DNA from: Pleodorina starrii
Taxonomy: Eukaryota; Chlorophyta; Chlorophyceae; Chlamydomonadales; Volvocaceae
DNA: 64,000 nucleotides
Direction: 5' to 3'
Assembly (NCBI GenBank): GCA_030267565.1
Contig: BRXU01000019.1
Span: 1,228,501-1,292,500, forward strand
This document shows, piece by piece, positions 44,593-56,697 of this stretch; positions within the stretch are counted from its first letter, which is position 1, and each line of letters begins with the position of its first letter. The notes under the pieces are model-generated. The model saw nothing but the letters and a program-made list of their open reading frames with translations, was not told where the DNA came from and ran no database searches. The translations under genes were made by a program, and so were the position numbers.

Positions 44593-46284
44593 GGCGCCAA
44601 CTTCTAACGCTTAAAGTAAAATAAAGTAATTGAACAGCTATTTATGTAAGGTCAGCAGTTGGTTGCAGCCAAAGTCAACTGAGCAAAGACTTGCGGGGCA
44701 GCGCGCCAAAGGAGCATGTTCAAATGAACGATTCAGTGGTATCGAAGAGCATGGATTCTTGCATCAGCATACTTTCTTACTGCCCGCTCGACGCGCGCGT
44801 CACATCCGTAACGTATAAGGCCCTGCAGGCCCAACGCTTCCTTTGTTGCCGTACAACGTAGAGGGTGCCGGTGCCCAAACCCTAATCAAGCAAGCATTGG
44901 CTTTACAATGTTAGACAATGGTGTTACCAGACACAATGGGTAATATTACTGCTGCGAGCACGCGCTCCATGTGCAAGGGTGCTACTATCGGGTGCGCCAG
45001 ACGGGCACGCCGGAAGGTGGGTACAGGCTCAGACGGCGAGCCAGGCATTCACGGGGCCATGGTGAGACACCAGTGGTTTGACTTACTTGGAAATTTACAT
45101 ACTGCCTTGTGCAGTTTGCATCTTGGAAAGCTATCCAGGCTCGAACGCTCCCTGCTCCCCCGCGCATTCCCTCTTTCACGTTGCCTCCATAACGAACTAG
45201 CACACATCCGCCGGCCACTGCTATCGCCCTATGTCCCTTTGACTCATTGACACGAGCCCCAACAACCTGCATACCGACCGGCGCGTGCCGGCACGAGGAC
45301 TATTAACTGCGGGGCGATTACACTTGCATGCACGCGGACGTTATGACGGCTCGCGGCACAATTCGTTGTTATTGTTGGTGGTGGTGTAGTGGCCTCCAGC
45401 CCCTCTGAAGCGCACAGCCTGCGCACCAACTGGCCGTGCTCTGCAACGGAGACGACCAGGGCAACAGAGAAACGCAGCCAGACCAGACAGCACATGCCGC
45501 GCGCCCAGGCAGGAACGAGCGATTCCGGAAAGAAGGCCCCAAAACCCGCGGCCACGCCACGGCACATTAACCATGGGCACGGACACGAGCAGCGGAAACA
45601 CATGCTGCAACCTATTCGTACTGCGGCACGAGTGCACACGCGGCATCGGGCCTCCGTCCTCTTGACAGCTGCGAGGACGGCAAGGAAACCCTCACACCTC
45701 CCAGAGAGGGCCTGACCCATGTCCGGCACCCATGTCCGGCAAAAGCGGCCGTTGGGCTGAAGCCGCGCGCTGAAGCTAACAGCGCAAACCAGCCTCCTCT
45801 CTTGGCTTTCCGGAAAAGCGCTGACGGCCCCCTCCCGACAAACGTGTTGTCTCGGCAAGGAGGCGCTTCTGCCAGCCAGCCAGCCAGCCAGCCAGCGGGC
45901 CAGGTGAACTCTAACCAAGGGGGGGGCGAGTGCCTTCCCGTATCCCGCGTGCATCTACACAGATCCTGCATCACCCTGCACGTACTTGACCCCCCTCACT
46001 GCTGACTACAGACGATCTAGACAACCCCTCCTCACATTTTCCTCTGCAGTAATTCCTACAAGCATAAAGGACGGGCCTCCCCGCAATCACCGCACGACAA
46101 CCCCTGCACTGAATCTAGAACCACCTTCTGCACACTTGTACATGCACCAGCCAATACATAACGACAAGCGAATGCGCGCACACACACTCTTTAACAATGC
46201 AGTACGGCACCCAGACAGCTACCGTAGTCGGGAACCTTTCGAGCTATGCAAAGATCACAAGAGCCTTCCGCGTTGACTTGGACG
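44593..46284. other. Intergenic between LC1 and an unknown gene
   Basis: The left part is the LC1 promoter side; the right part is the 3' side of the unknown gene. A (CCAG)n run lies at about 45870-45895. No gene is supported; the 236-codon minus frame at 45244-45954 has no coding character. Confidence 0.5.
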
Positions 46285-47601
46285 TCAGCTCCCAGAGGCC
46301 GAGTCCTTGGTCCCCGGGCCAAACGAGGAGTTGCGGCTACCCAGCTGCATTTGCTGCTGTTGGGGCTGGGCCTGACCCAGGGGGACCGTCGTGTGCATGG
46401 GGCTGTTCAAAAAGTACTTGATCTGCAGCGTGTCCTTAGCCTGCGCGTGAGTGCGGCACACCGGGCGGGCGGTGGCGGCGGGGCACGGTCAGATACGGGG
46501 AGCGGGAAGCACGCAGGCAGGGCACGCTCCACACTGCGCTAGTAAGCTCGCCCCTGGGCGACTTTTCGGAATATCCAAGGCATAGCTCAACCCCGTGCAG
46601 ACCGTCGAACGTGGTCCGTGATGCCGGGCCAGGCGCCCTCGAGTGCTGGTTCGAAATATCGAAAACACTTTGTTTCTGGTCCCCACTGCGTGCACGCGGC
46701 ATGTGCGCGCGGCATGTGCATGTGCACGTGCACGTGCAGGTGCTGGTGCAGGTGCAAGTGCAGCGCTGCTTCCCCGAATCCAACGGCGCCACGACGCCGG
46801 ATCCTAGTCGCGGCACACCTCTGGGTGCCTGTCTCAACGCCCACACAAGAGTCGTGCCTGCAATGCAGCCCATACCCGGGAGGAGCATGAGGGCACAAAC
46901 GGTGCCACACTGCGGCTCTCGTCTGTCGTCCTCCCCTCGTTGAAGTCTGCCCTGTGCGCCTCGTACGGGGTGTTGACGCCAATGAAGCGCTGCGGGTTCA
47001 GCGGCACGTTCCTCGTCAGCGGCAGTTCAGCGCCCCGAAAGCGCGATGGCGACACGCCGTTCTGTGTACCTACCTCTGTGTTAGCCCGAGCCGATTGCGT
47101 TTTGGCTTCAAAGGGGTTGGCAGGGACAAAGGGGGTGATGTGTGGTGCTGGCTGCTCCCTCTTTGGCGGTGGCGGCGTGAAGGTAGTTTTAGGGTGCGTC
47201 TTTGCTTCCAGCACCAGCTTACGCCCCGTTGCCCTCCGTTCTGCCCGTATAAGCGCAATGAGCTCCGCTTCGGAGAGTTTCTGTGGGGAGCGAAGTAAGG
47301 GCGTTGTACCAACACTCACGCGCCGTGTATTGCTGCCCGACGCTGCCCGACCGGGCGTACCTGGAGACCCGGGAACCGCCGCGCGAGAAGTGTCCGACGG
47401 AACTGCGTAAAGGGGATGAACGAGTAAGGGGCTTCATTATTGTCCGAGGGAGCTAGAGTGCCGGGCGACGAACCAAAACTGTGACGCTCGCTAAAGATGC
47501 ATTTAAGCTAATTATTTAGTCAAAAAACTCACAATTGCTATATCCTCGGGGGTAATGTAGTCCAGGTCCTCAACATCCGACCGGCCACTGGTGCTAGACA
47601 T
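46285..47601 (-). CDS. Unknown 223-residue protein
   Basis: Four exons fit in phase: 47533-47601, 47361-47402, 46876-47280, 46285-46440. The start reads MSSTSGRSDVEDLDYITPED, with a GTGAGT donor after DIAI. Exon 3 opens with KLSEAELIALIRAERRATG, an amphipathic helix, and continues with a Pro-rich linker (TTFTPPPPKREQPAPHITPF) and NVPLNPQRFIGVNTPYEAH. The last exon encodes AKDTLQIKYFLNSPMHTT, a Gln run and the end KDSASGS. I do not recognise the family. No signal peptide or membrane segment is seen. Exon 2 is the weakest part: it encodes only 14 residues, and a different frame through it also looks protein-like (PGSPGTPGRAAS). It lies between two ciliary genes on the same strand, which is suggestive but not evidence of function. 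Confidence 0.62.
46683..46768. repeat. Alternating purine-pyrimidine tract (GTGCAC-type)
   Basis: The stretch is dominated by GTGCATGTGCACGTGCACG-type alternation over about 80 bp, inside the last intron of the unknown gene. Such tracts favour left-handed DNA. Confidence 0.6.
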
Positions 47602-49611
47602 TTTGGTGCAGCCAAGGTTTAAGTACAGTTTAAGCGAATGATGGCAGCAGCATGTACGCAAAACAAACACACGCAATTGCGCGTTGCCGCGTACAGGATA
47701 TTACTGCTCGCCTTAGAAGTACGGGACTCTGTCCGACAGCGTTGCGACAGGCACAACGACAGGCACCTCTTCTCAAAGTATTTTTTACGTTCCCTTGCTG
47801 GTAGTCTTCTACTCGTAAACTATACGAACTGGCGGTTACGGGTTCCGGAGCTCCTACCTGGGAAGTGTGAATGCCTAGAAGCTGCCAACGGTACATGGAA
47901 ACTAGAGCGCGTGGCCCTGACTAAAGCTACCGATTGCCAGACCTGCGGCAGCAGTCATAAGGCAGGGAATTGCCGTACAGGACAGGCGGGGTCGGACCGG
48001 GCGTGCGCAGGGAACTCGGGAGAAAGCGGAGAACCGGGCCGGGTCGTGCAAAGAGGGAGCCGAAACTCCATGGCTGGGTGTGCACTCCTGCATGTTTGCA
48101 TCGCCTTTGCTCCCCGCATCCATTTTGTGGTAGGCCAGGACCGGCCAGGAATTCCCCAGACCTACCCCTTGCCCTAGACGCGTAAACGGCCCCAAACATG
48201 TCCTCTGCCCAAGAAGGGCCAACAAAGGCCGGGACCTATTCCTGCACTGACGCCGTATGTTGCTCTCTTCGGAAGGTATGCTTTGCGGGCCAAGCCATCA
48301 ATGTTTTTTCGCTCGGTCCACAGCGTCGCTCTGCATGCTGCCAGCCCTGCAAATATAATACCAAAATCTCGTACCCCAAACACCATACGTGTTGCTGGTT
48401 CGGGTACGCCCTTGCCGTGGTCTCGTAGACCGCATACGCAGCACGCGGCCCGAGAGGCGGCGCTATCGGAAGCAAGCATCCGATTTCCGGGTGACGACAA
48501 GCCAGACGTGGTGCTGGTATGCATGACGTTAAAATGCTGCCCGCAAACCACAGGCCCGCACATCAGCGCCCTACGGCGCCCTATTACACCGCGACGGCAG
48601 GCAGTGGCGCGCTGCTCACTACACGCTTCCACGTGCCCGCCGGCGCACGGCACATACCGGTAGAGCCACACCGTCCACATATTTACCGAAGTCGCCCGCA
48701 ACGGTGTGGCATCCTCCTTGTGACCCTCCGTGTAAGCCCGCGCATCCGCCACCAACTCAAGCCGCTGACACCGTATGATGCGCGCATGCGCGCGTATCAC
48801 AGACCAACAGGAAGGCCAAAAGAGTTATTTGGTATGTCGCGTCCAGTCGACGCGGAAGCGAGGGGCCGCCGCAGCAGACGCCGCCGCCCCGCCCTCACGC
48901 TGTCCTAAACCTGCCTAGCCCTTCCGCCATTGCGTCCGTGCCGCGGGCGCAATTACAGCGCCCAAAGCGAGAACAGTACACCTCCTTGCGTCCTGGCGCG
49001 CTCCGACCATCCGCCCACCAAGACCACCAGTCCGCCAAATACAGCACATGCATACACACATACACACACAAGACACAACGCGAGGGTCTGCTTGCAGCGT
49101 CACCTGTGATGCCTGTCTGTCAGCCGCAATAGCACTGCGTCAAGCTCCTGCCTAGGGCCTACCTAATAATTCTCGTGAGGAATCGCGGCATGTCCACTCT
49201 GCATATCTGACCTAAGCCTGCTGTGTACTGCGTGGTGCGCCTCGTTCGTTCATTGTTAGGTCACCAACCAACACAACCGCCGCTCGCCATACACGCGCGG
49301 CTGCGGGTCGCAGAGGGTTCACGCGGCCGCGAGCATGCTGCCATTGCCGCCGCCAGCCCGCCACCCAGAATGCAGTTGGCCGCCAGCAGCCCCCGGTCCG
49401 CCCATGTTGCCCTCCTTTTACGCAACCCCTCGCCAGCTACAATCCCCGAGCCCCCACCAAACACCAGCCTCTCCCTTCCCGATGCTCCTGAGCAAGAGAA
49501 CATCCCCGATCCACCATCGCCAGCCCGCTGGGAGAAGGCCCCACGCACGCCCCAGCGCACGTCCACGCCCACGCACGCCCAGTAATATATGTAACGCACA
49601 CAATGCATCCT
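47602..49611. other. Intergenic between the unknown gene and CFAP45
   Basis: Two kilobases without a supported gene. The left end is the promoter side of the unknown gene; the right end is the 3' side of CFAP45. The longest frame (48174-48800, minus) has no family similarity, and CA-rich words are common around 49040-49080. Confidence 0.5.
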
Positions 49612-52600
49612 TTAGATTTTGACCTTCATTTTCTCGAGTTCTGCCCGGTACTTTGACGGCACGCCCGCCACCTCCAGCTCCCCGAGTTTCCGCTCCTTGA
49701 TCTGCACCAGCAGCTGCTTCTCCTTCTGCGCCTCCTCCCGCAGCCGCGCGCCGTCCTCCAGGTACGCCTGCCGCTCGCGCTTGCGCCGCTCGTCGTTGGC
49801 CTGGATCTGCGCCAGCAGCTCCTCCTTGTACTTGGCGTTGAGCGTCATCGAGTTGACGGTCTGAGCAGTTGACGGAAAGCGAGATGGACGCGGGAGGGGG
49901 GGTCCCAGACGCGGCAAGGTCAGGTTGCAGCAGGGGTCAAGACGCGGCAAGGCCATGTGCAGAAAGGGCGCCGCGGCGCGGCGCTCAAGTGTGTGCACAG
50001 GGAACTTGGTGCGGTATAAGGATACGACAGCGCACGCGGCGCCGCGTGCGGACGGCGGGATGGCGTTCGCACGGCGGGTTGGCGCTTCCCTTTGGCATTG
50101 TTCTTGCATCGGCTTGCGGACGACGTATGAGCCGAGCCGAGTTGCTGGCGAGCAGCGCACGGTCGCCATAGCGGCGCATCCAAGCCGCTATCCTAGGCAG
50201 GCCGGCCATGCGCCCCTTACAAATGTGGCATCGAAAGATATGCTGTTTCCCGCAACAGCACATCGCACCAATCCCGGGGTCTAAGGCATCGTTTCCAGGA
50301 AGTCCGGTTCGGTTTAGGGCACCGTAGCTAACCCAAGCCCCTTCCAGGTGAAAGCAGCGACCACATATGCCCGGCCTTTGACAACCCGTTGCTCTGCCAG
50401 CTGCCATTCTGGCCCCTGACAGAAAGTCAAGGCCCACAAACCGGGACTCAACGGACGGAAGCCCCACCAAGCCCTCATCGGAAAAAGCCCGGCGGACTCT
50501 TTCACACCGCGATCCACCTCCTCTTCCCCAACCCGAACTCAAGAAGCCAGCCACAACAGCACGTCTCCGCTATCCGCTCACGGCCGCCCCCGCGCACGTA
50601 GCGCCCGTGACCCCGCCCATCGCAGCTGCTCGTCCTCCCCCCTCGGGACAGCCCCTGTTCCGCGGGCACCGCCCTCCCCAACCCCTCCCCTCCCCAGCCC
50701 CTCCTCAGGCCTAAACCCCACCCCCCGCAAGGCCGCAACCCTCCCACCCACCTGCTGCAGCTCCTCGTACTCCTTTTGCCGGTTGACCGCCAGCACGCGC
50801 ATAAACTCGTCCTGCTCCAGCCGCGCAATCTCCGCCTTCTGCTTAATCTTGGCCGCCTGCTGCGCCGTGCGCGCCCCCGCCAGCTCCTGCTGCATGGCCG
50901 ATTGGCGCTCCGCGAATGCGCGCTCCTTGGCTCGCCACTCGCGCTCCTTGGCCTCCTGGTACCGCCGCGCGCGCAGCTCATCAAGCTCCGCCTGCTTGTC
51001 CGCCGCGCGCTCCTGCATGGCCCGCAGCCGCGCCACCTCCATCTCCTTCTCCTTGGCGATGCGCTCCTTCTCAGCGGCAAGGACCTGGACGGCTCGAGCG
51101 AAGGTCAGGGGGGCGGGCGGGCGGGGAATGTAAGGCGGGGGTACCCTTGGGAACGCAGACAAGTCGGGTCCGTCGCGGTTTGTTCACCGCTGTGCAAGGG
51201 GCCGACCGCAGAGAACACCGCGCCGCGTCAACCGCGTGGCAATTGACGTCGCGTCGAACCAACAACGCGTCGAACCAACGGACACGAAGCCGCCGCGCGG
51301 TGTTGCAGAGGTGCATCGGTCTTTTGCTTCGTGTGACGCGTCACTCCTATAGTGGTAGTGGTCACAGTATGAAGACCAGTACGCTGCTGTCGTGCAAGTC
51401 CTCAGTGCAAGTCCTCAGTGAGGGGGCACCTTTTCCCGGCAGCGCCCCCCGGGGGGCACCAGCATGCCAACGCACTGCAGCGTCCACACCCGACCCACCC
51501 GCCCGCCCGCCCGCCTCACCCGCCCACCCGTGCCCACCCACCTGCTCTCGCATCTCCTTTTGAAGGAGGTACTCCGCGATGCGCATGTCCTCCTCCTTCT
51601 CGCGGACCTTCATCTGCTCCTTGCGCTTGATCTGCTCCGAGTTGGCGGCCGCCACCTCCTCCATCAGGTACTTGGCCTGCAGCTTCTTCTCAATGGTCGC
51701 CTGCATCTCCTCCTCCTTGAGCCGCTCCATCTCCTTGAGCATGTGCACGCGCTCCTGGTCGCGCAGCTCTTCCTGCCGGATGCGCTCGCGCTCGCGCTCG
51801 CGGATCTGCTCGTTGAGCACCGACGCGCCGCGGCGGCGCTCATCGGCTCGCTGGCGCTCGCGCGACTCGTACTGCTCCAGCGCCTTGACGCGCTCAATCT
51901 CCATCATGAGGTCCAGCCGCCGCTGCTCCTCCTCCTCCTCCGCCAGCATCTGCTTCTTCTCCTCAATCTGCGCGTCGCGGATGGTGACGCACTTGGAGTA
52001 GAGCATCATCTGGTTCATGTTCTTGACGGCATCCTTCTGCTCCAGCAGCAGCTGCGTCGCCCGCGAGCGAGTGGCGTCGTTAAGCTGGCGCTGCAGGATC
52101 TCCGTCTCCGTGGGAGGCGCCTGCTTCTTAGCCTCCTCCTCCAGCTTGAGCATCTTCTCCTTGCGCGCCTTGGACACGGCCTGCAGCTGCTCGCGCTTGG
52201 CCTCCGCCTCGCGCTTGGCTGCCGCCACGTCCTCCGCGGTCATGATGGGCGACGCCTTCAGCATGCGCGTCAGGTCTCCTCTTGAGAGAGTGACCACATC
52301 GCGGTCCTTGGGGCTGATCGTGCGGGTTGCCGCCGTCAGCTTGAGGGAGCCGGGTTCTTCGCCCGACTTCTTCAGAGGGAGGGCCGCGGGAGTATCAGGG
52401 GAGGGGCCGGCCGGTTACAAAGAAGGCGTCTGCGACAGCGTCTGTGTTTTTCAGAAGCTACATACGACACATTGCGGCCCCGCGTCTTTGATGGATGCCT
52501 TACCTGCGTGCGCTGCGGCTTGCTGCTCCCAAACAACGACTCATCGACGAAGGTCGCCTTGCCGGAGCGATACCTGCAAGCGGATCGCACGTGCTTTCAG

Positions 52601-52682
52601 CAAAGACTGCGAAGTTAAGCCAACGGCTTTGTGGGGCACCCAGCATCACTCACCCCGAGCGCGGCGGGGTCTGGGGCGGCAT
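49612..52682 (-). CDS. CFAP45: Cilia- and flagella-associated protein 45 (CFAP45, FAP45)
   Basis: Six exons (52654-52682, 52504-52573, 51542-52369, 50752-51084, 49612-49860 plus the phase-linked short first exon) join to 502 residues; counted strictly this is five exons, 29, 70, 828, 333 and 249 nt. It starts MPPQTPPRSG, then GKATFVDESLFGSS, then almost continuous Glu/Arg/Lys-rich coiled coil from about residue 60 to the end. The family marker MNQMMLYSKCVTIRDAQIEEK lies in exon 3, and the C-terminus is AGVPSKYRAELEKMKVKI. CFAP45 is a microtubule inner protein inside the B-tubule of ciliary doublets and has been linked to adenine-nucleotide binding. Length agrees with the Chlamydomonas protein. 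The gene is divergent from the SVIP-like gene, with 503 bp between start codons. Confidence 0.95.
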
Positions 52683-53185
52683 GGCAACGACAGGACCCAC
52701 AGTAGCCCAACGGCGGTTCTAGTATCCTCTAGCAAGGCTTCAAAGTGTCAATCAGCCAGCACAGGATTACGTGTTGGTATCAATGCAATGAGTTCGACCT
52801 ATTTTACGCCAGCAATATCGCTTTAAATCGAAAACTGAAATGCTTTGCTTCTGGGGGCAACGCTCCTTTAATTTGATGTTTGTGTTGCGTTGTAAACGGA
52901 CCCCCATCATAGAGGCCCCGGTGGTCTTAGATGATCGTCCAGAGAGTACTGCAGGGCGTACAGCAGCTCTTCCTTTCTGCAAGCAAATGTGTCTGGGCAA
53001 AACGTTTATCTGGTGATATTTGACGCTGCTCAGTAAACGCTGAAGACCTTCCACATCTTGTCGTCACTGGGCTTTTCGAGGCAAGGAAAACTTGTCTAGG
53101 AGCCTGCACTAGAAAGTCCTCGAACTTTGGATATACTGGCAGAAATTCCTGGATTAACAGCTTGACGCAGCGGGGTGCGCACAAT
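52683..53185. promoter_or_regulatory. Bidirectional upstream region of CFAP45 and the SVIP-like gene
   Basis: 503 bp between divergent start codons, more AT-rich than the flanks (notably 52780-52900). No clear TATA box was identified. A minus-strand 95-codon frame here has no support. Confidence 0.45.
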
Positions 53186-53942
53186 ATGGGCAACTGCTGC
53201 GGATGCTGTGACGGAGACGAGCCGAAAGGAGGCCAAGGCGGGTACGCAACTTTTCAGGGGTAAGGTGCAAGTGACATTCATGTCACGCGCCTTGCGCGTC
53301 CCTTCTGGCCGTTTGCAACACCCCTCCGCGCTCGTCGTTGCACCCTGAAGGAGCGCACCGGCAGCGTCTGGTGGACCGCGCGATACTGAAAAAGACCGAG
53401 AGGCGCGGGCCTTAGCAGCGGAGCGGGTGAGTGGGGCCTCCAGGCGCGCAGAAGCAAGCGACTCTGGGGCCCACAGGTAGCTCTAAACCCACAGTTTCTC
53501 TCCCGCAGGCAGCGAACAGGCAGAAGCAGTTTGAGCAAAGCGCGGTTGGGAAGGCGGCTTACAAGTCAGTCCGTCAAGGGGGCGCGGGATGGGACGGGCG
53601 TGGTGAAATGGGACCCTTTGAGGGCATGGGGCCGGGGGGCTTCTTGCAGCTGAGGGGCAAGGTTTACCTGGCAACCTTGGCGGGTTACGCAGGACCTGTG
53701 GCCCGATTTGCGATGCATTTTCAGGCCATGATAGACGCAGAGTGGCGGCAAAACTGCCGCCGATTCTGCACGCGCATGCGCGTGTGTCCTGCCAGTCTCG
53801 CGGCTGCCCCTTAAAACCGATAAAACCGATAAACCGGCTGTCCCGCATTTACCTGTGCAGATCCGTACAAGAGGTCAAGGAGTCGCGAAAAGCTGGCGGG
53901 GGGAACACGGGCCAGCCCACAGCTGCCGACTGGCGCGACTAA
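53186..53942 (+). CDS. Small N-myristoylated SVIP-like protein
   Basis: Three exons, best model 53186-53259, 53520-53564, 53861-53942; about 66 residues. It starts MGNCCGCCDGDEPKGG: Gly2 is a good N-myristoylation site and the Cys cluster could be palmitoylated, so the protein should sit on membranes. The middle has QKQFEQSAVGKAAYKSVQEV, an Arg/Lys-Gln helix resembling small VCP/p97-interacting protein and its plant relatives. The end is NTGQPTAADWRD. SVIP-type proteins bind p97/Cdc48 at the ER membrane and dampen ER-associated degradation; that role here is inferred. The exon 2 acceptor is uncertain: position 53509 would add AANR but needs another exon 1 end. A TGTAA polyadenylation signal follows the stop closely. 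Confidence 0.7.
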
Positions 53943-53952
53943 CACGCTGAGT

Positions 53953-53957
53953 TGTAA
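53953..53957 (+). terminator. TGTAA polyadenylation signal
   Basis: TGTAA 11 nt after the stop codon of the SVIP-like gene. TGTAA is the usual poly(A) signal in volvocine algae. The distance is short but fits a minimal 3' UTR. Confidence 0.5.
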
Positions 53958-55707
53958 TGTACATATGAGGGCGCAGCATTTGTCTCGACAGTTGTCTCGT
54001 GAGTTGTCGCGTGAGTTCGAGGGGCGCACGGGTTCCGGGTCCCGGCCCGGCCCTACGGCTGGTCGCTGTCCCAAGTGAATCTCACTTGTCCCAGGTGGAT
54101 CTCGCGCAGTAGTGCAAGGGCAGCTGCGCAGGTCTCAATTGACATGCATCAGACGGTCAGAAGCCAAGCGGGTGTGTCTTGCCAGTGAGCTCGAGAGGGG
54201 GACTCGTTCATTTGATTTCAAGTACCGTGCAAGGTTTGTGATCGGGCACAACGTGTGCTGAGAGATGGATGCCGGGTGCGGTGGGCTCGTGAGGACATAC
54301 CGGTACCTAGTGCCCAGCTCGCATCCGGAGCATGCGTGTCACCGACTCACCGTGACGACTGCACTGGTACCCGGCAGTCGGCAGTCACGGTCGCAAAGGG
54401 CCATGCGGGCGCCGGAGCCCGGCCCCCCTTCCCTCCCACCCCACTACGCCGCGCACATTGAAGCCGCAAGGATGGATAGGGTCGGGCTGCGCGGGCGCTG
54501 CTATGGGTTGGCATGGTAGCGCAAATCGGCGTCCCTGCCAGTGACGGCCCCGCGTGTTTGTTTGTTTATTTGTAGCACTCCGGATGCGCTGTGCGACCGC
54601 CCCGGGTGATGGCCGCTCATTTTTGACGTTGCAGATATCTGGTCGGTGTATGCTGTACGCTGCCATGCCGAGTTGTTTGCGCCCGGGCCTGATCATTATT
54701 CCGATTACATGCCCGACTGGTGCCGAGGGTTTCGCCGAGGCCATGTGCTGGGGCTGGGGCTCGGCGACCTTGTCTTGGTTGCATGTCTCGGGCCCCTGAA
54801 GGCCTGTCTCCAAGCAACCGGCCTTCGGTGAAAGCATGTGAGTAGTGTATTTCGCTCGGCGGGGGGAAGGCCGGACTCTCTGTACCCTCCCCTCCCGCGT
54901 CGGTGTGTAGTACCTTGTCTCATTACTTTAGGGTGCTGCAGCAGCAGCAGCCCAATGCAGGGGCCGCAGTCACTGCGCAAAACCACCCGAACAGCGGGAC
55001 AGCAGGCGAGGATGGGCCGGTCGGCACAAGACTGCTCGGCGGCGCAAGTCAACGCGCTGCGCGTTGTATTGCATTGCCTCGCCTGCACAGAGCGCGTCGC
55101 CCTGGGCCGGGACCGCCAGGGCCCATCACGGACGCGGCGCCGAATGGCCGAAGGGCGAGAGCGCGCGAGTCCCGACCCCCGGGATGCATCACACAAGCCG
55201 CAAGCGGCACCCGCTGTGGCAGGCGGTAAAAAAAGGGACCGCAGCGAAGGGACCCAGCGCTGTGCCGGGGAACCCTCGAGGCCCCCAACCCTCGACGCTT
55301 GGCCACTACGCACGAATCTTTTGAATACGAGACCCGCCCCTAGCGCGTTGCGCACATGCAATGCACAGTTGCACACACAACACACACGCCAACACACAGC
55401 CGCGCGCTCCGCTAGGCTATCACGCACGCAGAGCACGCCCGTCGTCACAGTTTTGGCGCAGTGATAGTCCTAACCCATGCGTTGCGCGTAGTTCCTGCGA
55501 TTGTGTCCCCCCCATACGAAGAAATGCGTCCCCCCTTACGCTGCATCCGCACACACCGGCCACACAGGCGCCGCCTCCCTCCCCCTCCCCGGGAAACGTG
55601 CCAGGCGACGGCGTACGCTTCTATGGTCCCACCCCAGCTAGGTATACGGGCTACCCCGTGACCCCGTCAAGAGCGCATCAAGGCGCACCCTCAAAAGCAC
55701 ACGACAC
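53958..55707. other. Intergenic between SVIP-like and CPX genes
   Basis: Two 3' ends face each other over 1.7 kb. No gene is supported. A short CAG run occurs near 54940, and a CA-rich run near 55365-55400. Confidence 0.5.
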
Positions 55708-55712
55708 TTACA
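55708..55712 (-). terminator. TGTAA polyadenylation signal of CPX
   Basis: TTACA on the plus strand, read TGTAA on the minus strand, 78 nt after the CPX stop codon at 55790-55792. Confidence 0.55.
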
Positions 55713-55789
55713 TCAGGCACTGGCAGATTTCAATTCCCAGCAACACGTTTCTGTCCGCCACCTCATCCCCGTCTTCTTCTCTTGCCGCT

Positions 55790-56662
55790 TCAGAGCCAGG
55801 AGCGGGGCTGCCGCAGCACCTGCAGCGTCACGTCCTCGGGGCTGCCCGGCTCCGGAACCACGTTGTACTTCCAGGCGATCAGCGGCGGCGCCGAAACCAT
55901 GATGGACTCGATGCGGCCGCCGTCCAGCCCGAACTTGATGCCGCGGTCGTACAGCAGGTTGAACTCTGCACGGGGCGACCCGGCACCGCAACAATGGCGG
56001 GACCACAACCAACACGTCACTTGAAACCGCGTGTCATTTGAAAATTCCAACTTCTAAAACTTTTTTGTTTCAAAACTTTGGAAGCTCAGGACGGCACTGC
56101 ACTGCACGGCATTCCAGGAAACGGGGCCCTGGAGAAAGCGGGATAATGACTTTAGGTTTGACCTGCACGTGTACATATTTGGAATCCCTGGTGGGACGCC
56201 GCCCGCAGCGGCTCACCGCCTGGCGGGGGCGGGGCCTAGCTCACCGATGTATCGGCCGCGCCGCAGCAGCTGCCACTGCCGCTGCGCATCGGTGAAGGGC
56301 TGGTCCCGATGTCGCGCCACGATGGACAGCCAGCTGGGCAGGATGCCGTCGCCCACCTCCCGCACGAACGACTCGACGTCGAAGCCCGCCTCGCTGCTGC
56401 TCAGATCGTCGAAGAAGAGTCCGCCCACGCCGCGGTGCTCCTTGCGGGCGGGGATGTAGAAATATCTGGTGGGGTGGGGGAGGGGGAGGGAGTGGGGTGA
56501 GGTGGGGTGGGGTGGGAGGGGTGTAAAAAAGAAGATACCGGGGTGGGGAGGGGTGGGGGGTGGGGAGGGGAGGAGGGTGGCCACAACGTGATCGGGCCAA
56601 CGGTCGGCCGAAAGGGCGACGGATCGGCGGAATGATGTGTAAGGGAGATGAGTTGTGATATG

Positions 56663-56697
<35 letters not shown>

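Noticed and set aside
51464..52285. 273-codon plus-strand Leu-rich frame
   Set aside because: Antisense of the CFAP45 coiled coil: Glu/Lys codons read backwards give Leu-rich shadows.
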